From the NCBI GenBank assembly GCA_964058805.1, contig CAXKVV010000109.1, positions 1 to 49,000 on the forward strand: a stretch of 49,000 bases of DNA. The letters are read 5' to 3'. Of the stretch, positions 1-12,641 are shown in pieces. The position numbers and the translations under genes are program-made. Below the pieces are notes generated by a model, which was not told where the DNA came from, did not search any database, and was given only the letters and a program-made list of their open reading frames with translations. The DNA is from Schoenoplectus triqueter (lineage: Eukaryota; Streptophyta; Magnoliopsida; Poales; Cyperaceae). Position 1 is the stretch's first letter; each line of letters opens with the position of its first letter.

Positions 1-260
1 TGTTCATCTTCGCTCCTTGCTAGTGTCTGTTGCATGGAATCGTGGAAAATAGGGAGAGAGAAAGAAAGACGGGAGGGAGCGGCGCGCCGAGAGTGTCAAG
101 GTTCCAAAATTTGAACTCCGACCTCCCAAAGTTTGGGTGGGTCGCGTGGCCTTCGTCTCGTATAGCACAGTGCCACAGGAAATCACAGCCTTGCGCGGCT
201 CCTTTAGCTTTTGAGTGTCATCAATCAATTCACGTTCCTAATTTAATAATATTAACTTTT
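1..260 (-). promoter_or_regulatory. Possible 5' leader and start codon of a gene running off the left edge
   Basis: Read on the minus strand, this stretch is moderately GC-rich, has a pyrimidine-rich patch (complement of the GA-rich run at about 50-75) and ends in an ATG (complement of 5-7) about 40 bases after the patch. That arrangement is typical of a plant core promoter and 5' UTR. The coding part would lie outside the window, so no product can be named. This is inference from composition only; it could equally be non-genic GC-rich DNA. Confidence 0.25.
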
Positions 261-2590
261 TATACATTAAAAATTATATTTATATTTCTCCATAATAGTT
301 CCAATTAAATTTTACTATTTATTTTAAACTATCCAATCATCGATCAATGCTCCTAAATAAATCCTGACATTAAATATCGTATTTATACTTCTTCACAACC
401 ATTCACGTTAATCTTATCGTCCAAATTATTTTGTAGAGTTCGTACAAAAAAAACTTTTCAAAAAATTCGTGGACTTTGATTTTTTTTATCTGTTTAGTTG
501 GTATTAAATCTAAATTTATGGAAAACTTCTTTCCATATATTGCTGAAAAGAGTTGTTTTCTTTTTCCGCTTTTTTTGATGGAAGACGAAAATGAAAATCG
601 ATGATGATGCTCAAATTTCCTCTCCGGTGCTTCTTCCATCTGTAACCCCTTGTTCCCGCGCGCTTCGTCCCTCCATAACCCCATTCCCGCGCGCCCCAAG
701 CTTGACTGCACATTTCGCTGTTGTATCTTTCTCCTTCTAGGTAACCGAAGATGCTATCATTTCTCGTTTCTGCTTCCCTTGACTAGGAATCAGTAAATGG
801 ATGCCTCTGTTGTTCTCCCAATCTGTAAATGGATGCCTCTGTTCTTCCCGCAAGTAGGTAGTGTGAGCTAGTTCTCTTTTGCTAATTTTTTCTGCCCACT
901 TCTTTCTAAAGGACAGGGATTTTCTTTTCAATTTCTTTTTCCTTCCAACTAATTAACTGAAAAGAAAATCATACTTTCTTTTCTGTGGAAATGAACACAA
1001 AAAAATATTTAATTTTCCTTCAGATTTTTATTTTTCAACGAAAGTAATTTTCTAAATTTTTTCCGTATAAATGAACAGACCCTAAAGGAAATGACAAAAC
1101 ATGCTGAAATTATTTTAAATAAGCCCCCAAAAAGTGAAATATTCGGTGTTTTTTGAAATTTAAGCTGAACGTTGGCGTCCTCGAGAATGAGAACGACGAC
1201 GTCCTTGAGAATTATGACACGCTGTCATTTCTTAGCATCCTCCCGCGAACGGATTATGAATAGTCACTCAATATTCATCAATAACATCCTCTTATTTGTG
1301 AATACGTATTTTTTATAAGAGAAAAGTTGAGCCTCTATACCCCGATTAATACCCAACTCCTCATAACTGTTTTTAATCATTACTAACTGTTTGTTATTCA
1401 ACCTAACGCATTTAATTTCCTTCAAAAAAAAAAAATCGTGTTTTCTTTCTTTCCTCTCCTCTTTTCCTGGTTTGGATTATTTCCTCTTCTCTCCTGTATT
1501 TTCTCTCTTCTCCGTCAATCATGATCTCTTTTGTTCTTTCTCTTCTCCACCATTAGCAATCGCTATTGTATTCCTCATTTTGTAATTGCAACAGCGTTGT
1601 AGATGACAACGATCTCAAATGCTTCAAAATTCACCTCCATCACTATCCCCAGTAGTTCCTCCTCCCAGTCGTTCATCCTCGTCTTCTCTGGCGTCTCCCT
1701 CTTCCTCAACGTCTTCAGCCTTGTTTATGTCTTTCATGTCTTCCCCATGCCCCGAGTCAACAAAGACTATCACGATCCACTGATGTGATCGAGCTGAGGA
1801 TCCTCTGTGCACACATCTATCCAACTCTACGTTGTCGAGGCAGTCATGAGACCAAAGATGATCGAGCATGTAGGAGTTCAGATTGGAGGGTTGGATCTGC
1901 ATCTACTGACATGCCAGCTACACATGGACTTGTGAGGGCAGGTGTTGTGGATCTTTCGACTGGAATGTATAATTATTTTGAAGAATTCATTGTTCGAACT
2001 GTGAAAAGTTTTATATTAACTTCTATAAAATTTGATGAGAGGAGGCACTCATGGAAGGGGACTCGACCGATTCAGAGTGGGCTCGGCCGAGTCATATCAA
2101 AATCGGCCGGAGGCGAGCCGATTTCTTCCCAAGTTACGTGGTCATTCGTCAAAACTTCATTGAACACCTCATTTTCTCAAATTGATAGCCGATATCATGT
2201 AATTGAAGCCGTTTTCGTAGGTATTTGTGAAAGAAGAAGAAAAATCAAGACGAAGCCATTCTAATTTTGGTAGATATAATTTTGGGTGTTTGGGGGAAAA
2301 ACAAGATGTCGAGATGGGAAGAAATTTTGGGACTGGGAGTTTTGGAGAAGAAACAAAAAAAGTGTGCAGTGTATTAATTATTTCAGCTGGACTAGGTGTA
2401 TGGACCCATAAACCATTAAACATCAATATACTATTTGGTTTATCATACTCCAGGACTAATTAGAAAATCTTCTTTTCATAAGAAAAGGGAATGGAAAGCT
2501 GAGTGCTAAACTGAACAGTTGGGTCATTGATATATTATGTGTTATTTGGCAGATAATCTATAGCTTTTATACCCAGAATTTTCTAAAGCA
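261..2590. other. Intergenic, repeat-rich, no convincing gene
   Basis: No open frame here resembles a known protein. The stretch at about 903-1085 ends in a motif (complement of AGGGTCTGTTCATT) that looks like the end of a small hAT-type MITE, but I could not pair both ends. At 1391-1560 there is a pyrimidine-rich run that could be a leader. About 110 bases at 1951-2065 recur in diverged form at 3372-3480, so part of this interval is itself an old repeat. Confidence 0.4.
1951..2065 (+). repeat. Direct repeat, copy 1 (partner 3372-3480)
   Basis: The segment beginning CTGGAATGTATAATTATTTT and ending in GGCACTCATGGAAGG recurs about 1.4 kb downstream with scattered substitutions. The sequences diverge abruptly after the shared GGAAGG. 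The pair could be a degraded element with direct termini or a local duplication. The 1.3 kb between them contains the Mutator-type MITE and otherwise AT-rich DNA. Confidence 0.55.
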
Positions 2591-2599
2591 GGATAAATA

Positions 2600-2767
2600 G
2601 GAATCAGATCAGCTGCCGCGCGGCACCGTGCAGCGCAGCACGGTGTCCGTTCGATCACTTTGAGATTCGTGCTAACTCGAATCTCAAAATACTAACTCGA
2701 ATTTCGAAGTGATCGAACGGACACCGTGCTGCGCTGCACGGTGCCGCGCGACAGCGGATACGCTTCC
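2600..2767. mobile_element. Mutator-type (MULE) MITE with 9-bp target duplication
   Basis: The element is a nearly complete inverted repeat of 168 bp. The left end starts GGAATCAGATCAGCTG and the right end, reverse complemented, starts GGAAGCGTATCCGCTG. Both run into an almost identical GC-rich arm (CGCGCGGCACCGTGCAGCGC and onward, about 75-80 bases each). It is flanked by a perfect 9-bp direct repeat GGATAAATA at 2591-2599 and 2768-2776. Long terminal inverted repeats plus a 9-bp target duplication are the hallmark of Mutator-like elements; it has no coding capacity, so it is non-autonomous. The transcript would fold into a long hairpin, a possible small-RNA source (inference). Confidence 0.8.
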
Positions 2768-2776
2768 GGATAAATA

Positions 2777-4099
2777 TACCTTTTTTTGGAAAATTGGAAA
2801 CTTAATTTAATTTACTACGATCAATAATTAGACGGACAGTTGAATTATCACAACAACTTCTCAATTATTGTAATTTTTTTACAATTTTTTCCTATAAATC
2901 TAATGAAAATTAATATTTTTTGAAAAAAATTTAGTTTCTGATCTAATTCATTCGATTTAATTGTAATTATATATAATCTAAATTTCAATTCGTCCGATGC
3001 ATTTTTAATGAATGTATTTTAATTATAATTTTCTATAATTTAAATTTGAATTTTGATATGTAGTTTGATTTGTCATTAAATAAATATGTACTTAAATTTT
3101 TTTTTTGTGCTAAATATGAGAATGTATCAGGCTAGACTATCTTACTAGTTTGAATGTTTGTATTATATTAAATTGGTGAATTATTTGATTGTAATGTGTT
3201 GTTTTAACATCATTTTGTGGTTAAATAATTTTTTTATTTTTCCCTATTTTTTAATGAAAAAAAAATCTGAATCTCCGATCTGATTCAACTGATTTTGGCC
3301 AATTCTTCCTATTCCGATTCTACAGTCACCTTATCGATTCCAACTCAGATTCTAATTTTGTGAACCTTATCTTTCTACTGGAATGTGCAATTATTTTGAA
3401 GAACTCATTGTTTGAACTGTGAAAATATTTATGTTAACTTGTATAAAATTTGATGAGATGAGGCACTCATGGAAGGAGATCTCGAAAAACTCACACCTAC
3501 ATCTCACCTAGCTACTACCATGCTCGATCTCTCTGCCTCTATTTTTTCCTCATTAATTGTCTATAAGAGTTGTGGAGGCATGATAATTGTTCGATTGAAA
3601 TAAATGATCATAATTTTAAATGTACAACTATTAGTTTGATGTTGCAGATAGTTTGTTGATGTTATGTAATGTGACTCATATGTGTTATCAAATTATCCTA
3701 TTTAATTTTCATTTATTTGGTACATACTCTTGAAAAGATTTGCAAATGACAATCCACGTTTGGTTCATATATATAGGACCTTTGGTATAGGATAACTAAT
3801 AGTATGAAAAAAAAAATAGAATGCAAACATTCAAACTGTATCAACTACATTTTTCTCTTTTTGTCCTATATATTATGATTTTATTCTTTAATTTAATTGA
3901 TTGTTGGTTATTTATAGCAGATATTGATATAAAACAAATATTGAAGTTGATAATGTGGTAAAAGTGATTTTTTTTTTTGCTTTCAATATGCATGATTTGT
4001 TGATTGTTACATCACTTAGATTCGATTGAACAACATGCTTACAATTAACTTGTTATCTTAAATTTGTGTACTTTAATTATGGTTTTATATTTCATATAT
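2777..4099. other. AT-rich intergenic DNA
   Basis: No coding region is supported. Besides the direct repeat at 3372-3480 it holds a run of degenerate GATTC/CCGATTC motifs at about 3260-3350 and long A/T tracts. Confidence 0.4.
3372..3480 (+). repeat. Direct repeat, copy 2 (partner 1951-2065)
   Basis: Diverged second copy of the 1951-2065 segment, sharing TTATTTTGAAGAA, AAAATTTGATGAGA and GGCACTCATGGAAGG blocks in the same order and spacing. No coding content is evident. Confidence 0.55.
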
Positions 4100-7080
4100 C
4101 AGTAATTTGGTTAATATATATTAAGATTTAGATGTTTGTATATTAAAACTTACATATTTAAGTATTAAGACGTATATTACATATATGTTTATTGTGTTTG
4201 TTTACTAGAACTAACACTGCATGTATTAAGATTTAACCATACATGTATTAAGACTTTAGAGTCAAAATAATAAGACTTAAAATCCTACTTAACATATTAT
4301 GTGCATATGTATTAAGATTAGAATGATAGATATTGAGTCTTTAAAAAATGACAATTATGACTTAATATCATTGTTAATAAGTCTTTTATCTTTTTATCTA
4401 GTTATGTGTTAAGATCTGGCTTATAAATTTTGAATTTGTATTTTACAGCTATTTAAAGTTGAAGTTAAAGGAGTTGGTGTAAGTGAGAAAAGCTAAGACA
4501 AATGAATTTCAAGATTAAATTAGAAAATTTTCATCTCAATTAGCCCACTTCACAATAAGAGGCTATTTATGAGACCAAAACACGAGATGATGGTTTGGTG
4601 AGTATATTTCTATATTTTTAATATATTTTAATTAAATATTAACAATTTAAATCCATATATAGTATAAAGTCCTTAATACTTATTATATTAGTAATTGCAT
4701 ATGTTTCACACTTGATGTGTTTAATATTTAAATATGTATATGTTAGACATAAAATATTAAAATATCATATTTAAATACTTAATTAATATAACTAACACCT
4801 TATAAATTTATTTCTTTAGGGAATGAACCTCAATGCAGCTTCATTTGTATGGATGGATTGTTGAAAGCAGAATAATTTTAATGATTGCACTATGATTTGA
4901 ATATTATTGAGGGATTAATTTTCTGAATTAATATTTTTTTGTTTATTTAAAAATTTACAGAAGGGTAAAAGAAGAGACTTATCTCAACAAATAAAATTCT
5001 AATTCCTAAAATAAATGATAAATTTTAGGCATAAAAAATTTTACTTGAAGATTCTTATACTTATTTAGTATGAAGATTAATTACTTCTTATTATAAAGAC
5101 TTGTTGGCCATTAGTATAAACACTTATTAGTTTAAAGATTTAGTAGTTCTTATAATGAAGACTTGTTAATGAATAATATGATAAATTTTATTATTTACTT
5201 TTGAATAATAACGTTTAGTATCTATTTTGCTAGTGAGGTATTTTCTATTGTCACATTATCACTGTATTAGAAGTAAGAATCATTATTTATTTGCATGTGT
5301 CATTTAATATATCAAATTATTGAAATTATTGTATGAGATTAATTCATATTTCGAGCTCATGTTTGAAATAATTATAAGTCGTTGGCCTACGATATTAAGA
5401 TGTATTATGGTCGATATTAAGTCTTATTTATATTAGATATTAAGATTTATTTTTTTTATAATTATTTTAAAAATAATGTCTTGTGTTACATACTTATTAC
5501 ATATTATAGGTAATATTATTACTTAATGATATAAGGTATAAAAATATTTTTTACTATTTATTGAGATAATTTTTTATTATTAGATAATGAAATTTAGAAA
5601 AATACTAATATAAATGTATCAATTGTAAAGTCTTAAGATATTAAGAATATCTATATTCAAAAATATTATGAAATTTTATATATTTTAAAGTTAAATATGA
5701 CTTATATTAACTAATATAAGGCTTTGAATGTTAGGTCTTGAGATGAAAAAAATTAGGTATAAAGATTTGATCCTAGGAGTGTTCGGTAAATATTTATGAA
5801 TTATATATTATTCAAAACTAAAAATATGGCTTTTGTTGATATATATTAAGACATAAGATGAGTGGTCTTAAGACATGAGATTTGTAATTTGTGATGAAAT
5901 ATATTAGATTTTTTTTGTGATATTGAGACTTTAGACTTGTTATTTATGAGATTGGTAGTAAGATTTGTAATTTATGAGATTGATTGTTTAGTGGTGAGTC
6001 TTGTATTTTATGGTATCGAGAGTTATCTGTCATGTTTTTAAGACTTATTTATTATACTTTTACAAACTCACTAATTTGAGCCATTATAATCTATTGTATT
6101 AATACTACTAATCTGGAGTATTGAGACTTATAATTTATGAGATTGACAATTTGATAGTGAGATTTATAATTTTTAGTATTGAGACTTATAATTTGTGATA
6201 TTAATATTTTATATATCATATTTTAAAACATTATAGTTTAGATAAATTGACTTGTCCATATCCAGATGACTGCTCAAATATAAATTTCAAGTTCAAATTT
6301 ATGACTTGTAACATTGGATATTAAAATATTATTTTTTTGCGTGTTAAGACTTGAGATGTTAAAACTTAAAATGATAGATATTAAGATTTTAGACGTGTCA
6401 CGGTTGATATTTACTGAATCTTTGATGTAATGGTTGAATGTTAGATATAATGGTTTGCTTACTAAAGACATGTATAAATACTGAATGTTAGATGTAATTG
6501 TTGAATATTTTATATTTGAGATTTTTTTATGATGAATATAAAGATTTATCAGTGATGATATTAAAACAACTATACAGACAAATGAAGATAGATACATGGA
6601 TAAAAAAATCGTTCTATAGATATTAAGATATATTTTAAAAATTATTAAGAGTAGAGCTATTAGTTAGTCATAGATACATGGACAAAAAAATCGTTCAATA
6701 GATATTAAGTGTGAATGATTACTATATGGTATACTAATATTTATTTGAATAATTAATATATAAGATATTTTATATTTGATATTAAATTTTTTTTATGTTA
6801 GATATAAATATTTATAAGTGATGATATTTAGAGTCAAAGATTTTAAGTAATATTAACATTTTATATCATTGGTATTAAGAGTTTAGTTATTACATATGAA
6901 TGATTGCTTTACAATATTTATTTTTTTTAAGAGATTTAAGTATAAAGACTTAGGTATTAAAAATATATTGACTATTGAGGCAAATAAAGATAGGTTTACA
7001 GACAAAAAAGAAGACTTTATTCAATATATATTAAAAATATTTTAACAACTATTAAGAGTAGAGGTATTAGATATAAAGAC
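4100..7080. repeat. About 3 kb of AT-rich DNA dense in an ATTAAGAC-like degenerate motif
   Basis: Dozens of variants of TATTAAGACTTA, GTATTAAGATT, GATATTAAGA and GAGACTTATAATTT occur across this interval at irregular spacing, mostly on the same strand. Adjacent sub-blocks repeat loosely, for example 'gagacttataatttatgaga' near 6122 and 'gagacttataatttgtgata' near 6180. No frame is protein-like. It reads as a heavily decayed minisatellite or a degraded AT-rich transposon. The boundaries are approximate. Confidence 0.5.
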
Positions 7081-9545
7081 ATCGTAATTTAGGACAGATC
7101 ATATTCCAGAACGTGGAACATATTCAACAACTATTTCAGCACGTGATCAACGTATTTCAGTTGGGGTATTTGACGGGTACTAAGCTTAGAGTACAATTAT
7201 AAGATTCCTTTTTATAATATTGTAAGCTATAAAGTGGACAGCTATAACTATGAAAAGTGAAACGGACAAGGAAAAAAATAAACAACACTGCTAGGGACTG
7301 TTCAGCACCAAGAAGAACAAAGAGGGTATGTTTGGATGGGCCATGAATAGCAGAAATAGCTATTATTTCCAGGATAAAAATAACAATTGTGTATCCAAAC
7401 ACAAATCTGATGTTTAAGAATAGTGAAAATAATTGTTATTCTGCTATTCCGTGGTGGGGATAGAATAGTTGTTGTTATTCTCAACTCTCCATTACTATTC
7501 TAAATAAACAATCCAAATAATATTTCTAACATTCAGAATAGTATCACCTTTTTACTATCCTTACGCTAACAGAAAAATTACTATTTTTTCACTATCCTCA
7601 TTTGTTATTCTCAATTTCTCTATTCTTACGCTATTCTTACGCCATTTCATCGTTATTTAAAATGTATTAGGTAAAAAAGAATAGCGAAAAAAGAAATATG
7701 AATCTATTCCGGCATATAAAATAATACTCTTTTTCTATTTCATCATCTTTACAAAATTGAAAAAAATCAATTCTACAGAATAGAAAGGGATACTCATATA
7801 TACTTATGGATATAAATAACACAACTAATTATATATTTTTTAATTATATATATTTTATATCTATATAAATAAAGATTAACAATGACTAAATTACAAAAAA
7901 AAAATGTATAAATATTCGACATCTATTGCAACACAAACGGGCCTTAAAATTTACGAAGCCTCTTTAAACTAAAAAGCGGACAGCGTAATACTTTAAGCCG
8001 ATTCCTTGTTTACAGCCTTACAGGTCCGATGACAATTGATGGCAACCCCATGACTTATGCTGCCCTCTCTTGATTGATAGCGGCCCAGCTAGACCTGGAC
8101 TCCCCCAACTAATAGCGGCCAGTTAATGTTCTTTTTTTATTACTAGCTGCGTGTGGGTTGCAGTGAATTTTTTATTTAAATATTAAAAAAATATCATATG
8201 ATAATATGTACGTTATTTTAATATGAAAAAGATCAATAAATATAAAATCAATTACAAAATCAATTACAGATGCTATATTAAATATAATATCGCATGATTT
8301 CTCTCAACTTTTAATTTTCTTCTTCCTATATGATAAAAAAATGAAGAAGAATATAAAATAATGAACACTATCATGTTTATCTGATTTGTCAAAAAAAATG
8401 AATCCGTTTAATTCTTAACTGTTTTATATAATAATATAGATTTTCTAAAGAGGCTTGAGTATTATCAGGTTTGGATTCCAAAGTTAACCCTGCACACAAC
8501 TCGTTACTCTAATGATATCATGGTTAGAATCTCTAACTTCTGCCCAGTTGATATTTTGTTATGAAAACCGTCTTGGATTAAATGATATGCAACTTCGACA
8601 GGTTAAGCTAAAGATATCTTTAGATAGCTATTAAATTCTAAACTGCATTACCTTGGTAATCATTTGTTCAACTATGAAACGATGAATTCTTTTATTTGTT
8701 TATTGCTAATTGCTAAAAGTTATAATAAGTGGCAATCGATTGGATAAGGTTTTGTCAATTTATATATTGTATTATTTTTTCAGATTTTTGATTGATTTTT
8801 ATTATATCATAAATCATTTAATCTCAAAAATGTTGAATCAGACCAGGACAGATTTCTCGGATGGATCAAATTCTGCTAACTCTTAAGTTATGTTGGCTAT
8901 GGGGAATAATCATGTCGTTACTGAGTCTTTTCACAGTCAAACTAATGTTCTTTTTTCCTCTACAGTTCAGAATTCCTAGGCAATCAGATGAGAAACCTCG
9001 TTTTACTTTCTTATTTTTAGACAAGCTTTATGCTATTAGCAATTGCTATGTGCTGCAAAACATGATGGCAAAATTTCAATGCTTTTCAAATTGAAGTGGA
9101 CCACAAACCTTATTATACGGTCTAGCAAGTTAATCAATCAGGTGCAATTATCTTATTTCAATTTTTAAGTGACATTTTTCAAATTCTCAAACTTTAAATT
9201 GACATTTCATGTCTAGTGTGTAATAATTATAAACAAGGATAATTTGTATATTCATATTTTCTATATAGTCCACCACCTGAGTATACCAGCAAATTTTTTT
9301 AACAAAAAATATTTCAGACAGAACTAACACTGTTCAGTTCCACCAAATTAGCATTGTTTACCATTACCTTTAATTTACCACTAGATGACGCTAGTTTAGC
9401 ATTACCCCTCCAAATGAAAGAGCTTCAATCTTTCATCCTCCGTTTCGTTTGCATTTCAATTACATTATTAAAGGTGCTTATTTTTTATAATATTTACTTA
9501 CATCTATCTTAATAAATAATCTTTGAATGCTGTTTTATTAGAACA
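7081..9545. other. Intergenic DNA with hAT-like MITE remnants, no gene
   Basis: About 7325-7660 is rich in alternating GAATAG/CTATTC motifs and carries GTATGTTTGGATGGG on the left and TATCCAAACAC near 7392. This resembles the ends of common plant hAT-type MITEs, but I could not define matching ends or a target duplication. A second candidate end (ACACAAACGGGCC) lies at about 7930. The rest (8100-9540) is AT-rich with no protein-like frame. Confidence 0.4.
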
Positions 9546-9565
9546 GTTGAGCACCAAAGAAAGAT

Positions 9566-9725
9566 GCAACAACAACGACCACAACAAAGCCTTACAAAGC
9601 CTTTAATCCTAAACAAATTGGATAGGCAAGAAATAAAACCCAACCCGAAATGATAGAGAACAAAGGTCTCAAATATATAAAAAGGACAAATAAATTGGGG
9701 TAGCCTTTATTTATCTTTTTTTTTG
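9566..9725 (-). mobile_element. SINE-like retroelement copy with 20-bp target duplication
   Basis: The segment starts with a CAACAACAAC run, followed by AAAGCC, TTTAATCCTAAACAAATTGG and ATAGGCAAG, the reverse complement of a widespread plant non-LTR element 3' tail that ends in TTG repeats. It is bounded by GTTGAGCACCAAAGAAAGAT at 9546-9565 and the same sequence with one G-to-A change at 9726-9745. A long variable target duplication and a simple-repeat 3' tail are diagnostic of LINE/SINE-type insertion. The same family is seen at 40341-40555. The element is internally altered, and its exact family name is uncertain. Confidence 0.6.
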
Positions 9726-9853
9726 GTTGAGCACCAAAAAAAGATAAATAAATAAAAGACCTCTATAGCAGGTCATCAAAAGACCAACATTTCAGTCCTA
9801 CTTGGTACACAAACAAAAGAATAATAAAAGGAGTTATTTATTCAAGAATTATC

Positions 9854-10335
9854 TTAAAGTCCTGGAATTGATTCAAGATTATAAGTAACTGATGCAATAT
9901 GCTCACTCTCCGTCCTTTGCTGATTGTCAGAATGGGAGGAATCAGAAGTGGAAGTAGGGCTTTCTACTCCAAGTGAATTCAAATAAGAATATGAGTTATT
10001 CCCAGTGAGGGGAGGATCCGGATTGCTTATTCTGCTTGCCAGAAACCGGCGAATAAGGCCTCTGAGAAACGGGGCCATGGTGTCAGGCTCATATTCCAAG
10101 TAGTACATTATGCCTCCCATGCAAGCACAGAACAGTACCACCTGCCATGGTTTCATATAAAGTTTAACAAACAAATAACTAATAGAAAATTACAATGGCA
10201 ACAACAGTATGCCTGTCTCATATTGTGCGTAGTTGTACCAAATATCATTGCTTCAATCTGTGTACATGACCACGTACATTGAGAAAAACAAAAACACACA
10301 CATAGTGCGCATGTGTGCATGCAAGATAGGCAGAC

Positions 10336-10373
<38 letters not shown>

Positions 10374-12641
10374 CAGTATTTTGTATGTTAGGTATCAAGT
10401 GGCGCTTGTTTAAAATGTACCAAAGAGAATCCGCAGCACGTGGCAGTACATAAAGTGCCAGCTCAGCCCTACGTGGTTTCTTTTCCAGAAGCACGGAGAG
10501 GGCTGCTAACCCACCTGCAAACCAATATACTAGCTTGTGGTCTCTTGTTGCCACCTTTCTATGCAAACATATAACACCCTGCAATAAAGAAAAATCAACT
10601 AATAGAAGTGATATATATGAAAATTACTTGATAGTACAAATTACAAAGTATTAAATGAGTGAGAAAAAAATCTTTTTTTTTTTAACCTGGAAAATAGAAA
10701 CAAATGCAGATAAAAAGGCAGTTGAGCGCACCGCACCAATCAGCGCACGCCAGGATGTCCTTGCAGGTGATTCCAAGAACTACATTTTGTTTCACAGATA
10801 AACTAGCAAGCATAAATTAACCATCTTTATACTAAGAACATTAAGGAGAAGAAACAAGGTACAAATGCATGAGAAGAACTACCTTGTGAAGGCGTAGTAC
10901 AACGAAGGGCACAAAAGTCAGAGAAAAATAAAGTGGAAAAGTCTTCCTAAAAGTTGAACTGCCAGCAGATAGATTTTTGGCAACGCATGAAGATGTTTCT
11001 GGATGAATAACAGAGCAAGGAATAATGGGTGGGTACTTATTTAGCTCTATGGGTCCATAAACCCCTTTCTGTGAAGACAGAAAGGCGGACAGAGAGGATA
11101 TGTCAACTGGACCTCCTCGACAGCACTCCTGCACAACCCTAAATACTGGTTCTTTAACAGGGCTAGTCTTTTGGATGAAATCTTGGTACGACTTGGGGAG
11201 GCTCTCTGGCCTCATGACAAATGCGTACATCACCTGATAAATAAGTCATAGAGTATTTATGTATGGCATATATAAGAGGCAATGCATCAGATGTGACAAC
11301 ATCATTTTTTTATTTTGTTCATGTATATTATGAGTATGAAAATTTTGAAACCTGGGCACAAGCCAGAGAGAAGAGCATAGAATCACCATGCCTCAAATAG
11401 TTATCCCATAGATGAAACCTATTCTTTGACTTTGCTGAGTTACATGCACACTGCAACCATACAGAGAAACTTACAATTTTATAAAGAATTCCAATTGCAA
11501 GTCCAATAGACCCACAAGTTTCAAACCCATGCAAAATCCTCAAACAAACTAATATAATCTCAAATTAACATTGAAGAAAAAGCAGCCTCAAGTTCCCAAT
11601 ATTTAGCACAGAATAATGATCAACAAATAAATAGATGATAAGAGAAAGCAATAATTCTGACCTGACCAAGCCTGACAAGAAGATACAAAGCAAGGGTGCG
11701 CCGACGGCTTGAATCATCCAATGCCAGTATAGATAAACTCGCAATTGACCCCGCTATAATTCTGCTCTATTACCCCCTTCAATTAATTCCATCAATTTCA
11801 TTGAGGCAAATTTTATAGGACTATTCTTCTAACCAAATGCGATATATGGTACATATGATATTAAAATTTTCACAGTAAGTATGTTCCTGTAGCGGTCAAC
11901 TTTAACAAGATTATAAATTATTTAAAAAAAGAAGGGGTATTGTGATTGTACAACCATGGGCGAGGCAAAACAACATGATACTGGTACTGGTGGAAATATT
12001 CTCAGACTTACACATTAAGTGGCGCTTCTTTCTTCCGGATTCTCCTTAGAAGGCATCGAAGTGCATGGTAAGATCCAGTGAACCCTCCAAAAAGCAATCC
12101 TACCCGACAAGCCTCTTCTCTTACTATTAGATCTTTCTCAGATACAAGTTGCTATCAACAACAAATAAAGCAATTATAGCCATTTTCATTTTTTTTTCAC
12201 ATCAGTCTTGAACTGAATTTGGATATAATAAAACCATAAGTCATTTAGTCCACTACGTCAAAATTCTGATTATATCACGCAATCTACCTTAAGATCGAGG
12301 AGAGACGAATAAGACTTCCCTCTAGCAAGCTTGAACGCTCTTAATAGAATCCCAATTCCAACCCTTACGCCATAACTCAGCAAAAAGCTCTGGCACATAT
12401 TTCCAACCGCATGTGCGATGCACGATTCGTCCGGTCCATGGTGATCGCACCGTACAGCTCCGTCACCTCCAGCACCGCGGCGGTGGTGTCGACGTTGGAG
12501 CTCTTCCATTGCCACCCTCAACCGCTCCTCCGCCTCCCTCAGACGGCGCTCTACCGCGTCATCGCCGGACGAGGGTTCACCTGTGGCCGACGAGTCTAAG
12601 GAGGGAAGGTCGAAGGCGGAGGGGGTGGAGAGAAAAGGCAT
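9854..12641 (-). CDS. TMEM135-like / Tim17-Tim22-Tim23 family membrane protein, 8 exons
   Basis: Exons are 12641-12288, 12151-12012, 11761-11662, 11450-11352, 11233-10883, 10779-10687, 10578-10372 and 10141-9854, giving 1632 nt (about 543 aa) with all GT-AG introns and phases that close. The N-terminus has an acidic, charged helical segment (residues about 25-60), then a Cys/His cluster (CDHHGPDESCIAHAVGN) followed by hydrophobic GVRVGIGILLRAF. Later exons supply FGGFTGSYHALRCLLR, Gly/Ala-rich membrane segments and LEYEPDTMAPFLRGLIRRFL near the end. I recognise this as the plant homologue of animal TMEM135, annotated in Arabidopsis as a Tim17/22/23-family protein. Animal TMEM135 acts in peroxisome and mitochondrial membrane dynamics; the plant role is inferred. 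The last approximately 55 residues are Ser-rich and probably disordered. No break is seen. Confidence 0.87.
10341..10371. repeat. (GA)n microsatellite abutting a splice donor
   Basis: About 15 GA units on the plus strand. On the transcribed strand intron 7 of the TMEM135-like gene therefore begins GTCTCTCTCT immediately at the exon boundary. Length changes here would not alter the GT itself but would alter the +3 to +30 donor context. Confidence 0.85.

Noticed and set aside
10153..10371. Extension of TMEM135-like exon 7 through the CT repeat as coding sequence
   Set aside because: The extension would add a Ser/Leu run and low-complexity residues before a stop; the GAG|GT donor with matching phase to the last exon fits the protein family better.
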